Below are positions 62,570 through 64,000 of a DNA stretch of 64,000 nucleotides, piece after piece. Positions within the stretch are counted from its first letter, which is position 1; every line of letters begins with the position of its first letter. The translations under genes and the position numbers were made by a program. The notes under the pieces are model-generated. The model searched no databases and was not told the DNA's origin. It saw nothing but the letters and a program-made list of their open reading frames with translations. Source of the DNA: Doryteuthis pealeii (taxonomy: Eukaryota > Mollusca > Cephalopoda > Myopsida > Loliginidae); NCBI GenBank assembly GCA_023376005.1, contig CM042152.1, forward strand, positions 85,314,420 through 85,378,419. The letters are read 5' to 3'.

Positions 62570-63040
62570 TATATATTAACCACGAGCAAGATGTGACACA
62601 AGGTCAATTTCTTACGCGGAGTTTAACAGGTTTGAATTCAGAGTTTTCCTTCTCCTAGACTGGTTACCTAGCCATGGTTAAAGAGCCCAGTCTTCCCTAC
62701 TATTTACCCATAGCTGGAGGGAGAGTAGTTGATTACATACCTTTCCCAGGGGTATTAGCGCTATATCAAATATAAACAGCATCGTCCAGGATTTGAACTC
62801 GGGTTGATGAGTCCATTTCCTAAGACTCTAACCATTACACCACGCATATTATATATGTGCTAGAAGGCGGTGGCTGAAGGTCTTAGTGTCGTAGGTATGA
62901 TACTGAACTACATCTAGTGGTGAAGTTCCAATTTTGGAGGTCTGGAGAGTGTGGAGTACCCCTTCATTGTCATTACTCCCGGGTCCACTCTGACCCGGAG
63001 TTGTAGCTTCCTGTTAGGGTCCCATCTATGGATGTTACGA
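62228..63040 (+). repeat. SINE-C split by (TA)n and a SINE-A
   Basis: 62228-62527 is the head and first half. 62862-63040 is the second half (GTGCTAGAAGGCGGTGGC onward). Between them lie (TA)n and an inverted SINE-A. This order dates SINE-A activity after this SINE-C copy. Confidence 0.8.
62577..62850 (-). repeat. SINE-A inserted in SINE-C
   Basis: Inverted full-length copy from ACCACGAGCAAGATGTGAC to CTAACCATTACACCACGC, with TA-rich sequence at both junctions. Confidence 0.85.
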
Positions 63041-63330
63041 TTTTTGTGCCATCCTTTAGGCTTCAAGCAAGAGCGCTTGTCCAGAGAAGATCCATTGTTT
63101 AAGCAGAGGCGATCCTAAGTGAAGAATCCTTTGGTTGCTCCTTAGTATTCCTCAGTCTTACAGGTCCTTCGTCAATGAGTGTAAAATTGACACCTGTCAA
63201 TATCAGCCGATTAAGTAGTTAACCAACCACATATTCGGCTATTGATTGGCTGAGGTTTAAACACGTGACCTCGCTTAGTCTATAAATTTAAGTGGTAGAT
63301 TTGCAGCACGGCTTATATACTACAAATAAA
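63041..63330. other. Unclassified sequence
   Basis: No gene or repeat family recognised. Confidence 0.4.
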
Positions 63331-63331
63331 G

Positions 63332-63616
63332 GAAGCGCGTTGTGTAATGGTTAAAGTCATGGAAATGGACTCGTCGCCCCGAGTTCAAATCTGGATGTGG
63401 TAATTGCATTTCACTTAGCGCTAATACCCTTGGAAAGGTATGAATCCTACCCACCTTCCAATTATGGGCAAATAGTAGGGCAGACTGGGTCTTTAACTTG
63501 GTTAGGCAACCGTCTAGGAGAAGGAAAACTCTGAATTCAAACCTGTTAAACTCCGCTAAGAAATTGACCTTGTGTCACATCCTGCTCGTGCGGAGGGTTG
63601 GTAAATATATATATAC
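63332..63616 (+). repeat. SINE-A, full-length, with target duplication
   Basis: A box GTTGTGTAATGGTTAAAG, B box GAGTTCAAATCTGG, complete body. ATATACTACAAA occurs just before the head (about 63316) and directly after the TA tail (about 63610), which fits a target-site duplication. Confidence 0.85.
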
Positions 63617-63717
63617 TACAAAATCCAACAATGGATTAAATTGATAAAAATTTTGAATACCTAACAATAATGCATAAAACAAAAAATGGGTTATTCCTAG
63701 TGAGTAACATGAGTGAC

Positions 63718-63990
63718 CCAGAATAAACAGAACCCAAATGTTTATTCATTTTCCATTAAACTAACCCTAACCCTAACCCTAAACCCTAGCCATAACCCTT
63801 GTTGGACTTAAACTTAAAAAAATTAAAATTAAAATTAACAGTTTTATTACAAAATTTGTGGGTTCTGTTTTTTCTGGATCATCCTGTAATATTATGTACT
63901 CAACTAGGGGGGGGGGCTAGGTTTAGGGTTAGGGTTTAGGGTTAGTTTAATGGGAAAATAAATTAATTTGGGTTCTGTTTTTTTCTGGTC
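63718..63990. repeat. Inverted repeat containing telomere-like arrays
   Basis: The left arm 63718-63789 (AGAATAAACAGAACCC, then TTAAACTAACCCTAACCC) is mirrored at 63911-63990 (GGGTTAGTTTAATGGG, then GGGTTCTG). The CCCTAA-type arrays lie within the arms. The spacer includes TTCTGGATCATCCTGTAAT, related to the sequence at the window's end. Confidence 0.8.
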
Positions 63991-64000
63991 CCCCTGTAAT

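Noticed and set aside
63762..63946. Chromosome end (telomere)
   Set aside because: The arrays are short, irregular, present in both orientations and followed by ordinary sequence.

Overview
This is nuclear DNA from an animal. It is AT-rich, almost free of genes, and packed with interspersed repeats: tRNA-derived SINEs with internal A/B boxes, Penelope-like, LINE, Helitron, hAT and mariner remnants, and dozens of microsatellites. The repeat mix, the TTAGGG-type interstitial arrays and the Penelope element suggest a lophotrochozoan, perhaps a mollusc. The species cannot be named from the sequence, and nothing looks bacterial or viral.

Layout. 1-6.5 kb: two copies of a ~600-bp retroposon (SINE-C), a mariner relic, a LINE tail and a trinucleotide-rich foldback. 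6.9-8.6 kb: foldback repeats flanked by (TA)n, including an apparently complete hammerhead ribozyme. 9.1-11.2 kb: a CTTT-rich tract with signs of assembly error. 12-24 kb: SINE-A, -B, -C and -D, a LINE remnant, a Helitron and an interstitial telomere-like hairpin. 24.66-26.06 kb: the only convincing host gene, a 457-residue sulfotransferase-like protein in one open exon. 26-35 kb: a minisatellite with AP-1-like sites, hAT MITEs with 8-bp target duplications, and a Helitron nested in a hAT element. 35.9-45 kb: LINE tails, large inverted repeats and a second Helitron copy. 45.3-48.4 kb: a nearly full-length but frameshifted Penelope-like element on the minus strand, with a reverse transcriptase (YRDDG) and a GIY-YIG endonuclease, bounded by inverted 166-bp terminal repeats that each carry a hammerhead ribozyme. 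49-64 kb: simple repeats, more hammerhead foldbacks, SINEs, a hAT MITE, nested Helitrons, a 100-N gap and a telomere-like hairpin.

Main finding. At least eight loci carry hammerhead cores, nearly all in or beside inverted repeats abutting (TA)n. A subset also has a second motif, an asymmetric-bulge hairpin (GTGCTC, usually AA, variable stem, loop, GAGC), between the ribozyme and the (TA)n. Its inner stem changes between loci while mostly keeping pairing, as expected for a conserved nucleic-acid structure. I interpret ribozyme, hairpin and (TA)n as the terminal module of Penelope-like elements and their short non-autonomous derivatives. Hammerheads in Penelope elements are established; I do not know of a description of the hairpin. 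Family labels such as SINE-A are local to this annotation, and repeat boundaries are approximate unless a target duplication is quoted.
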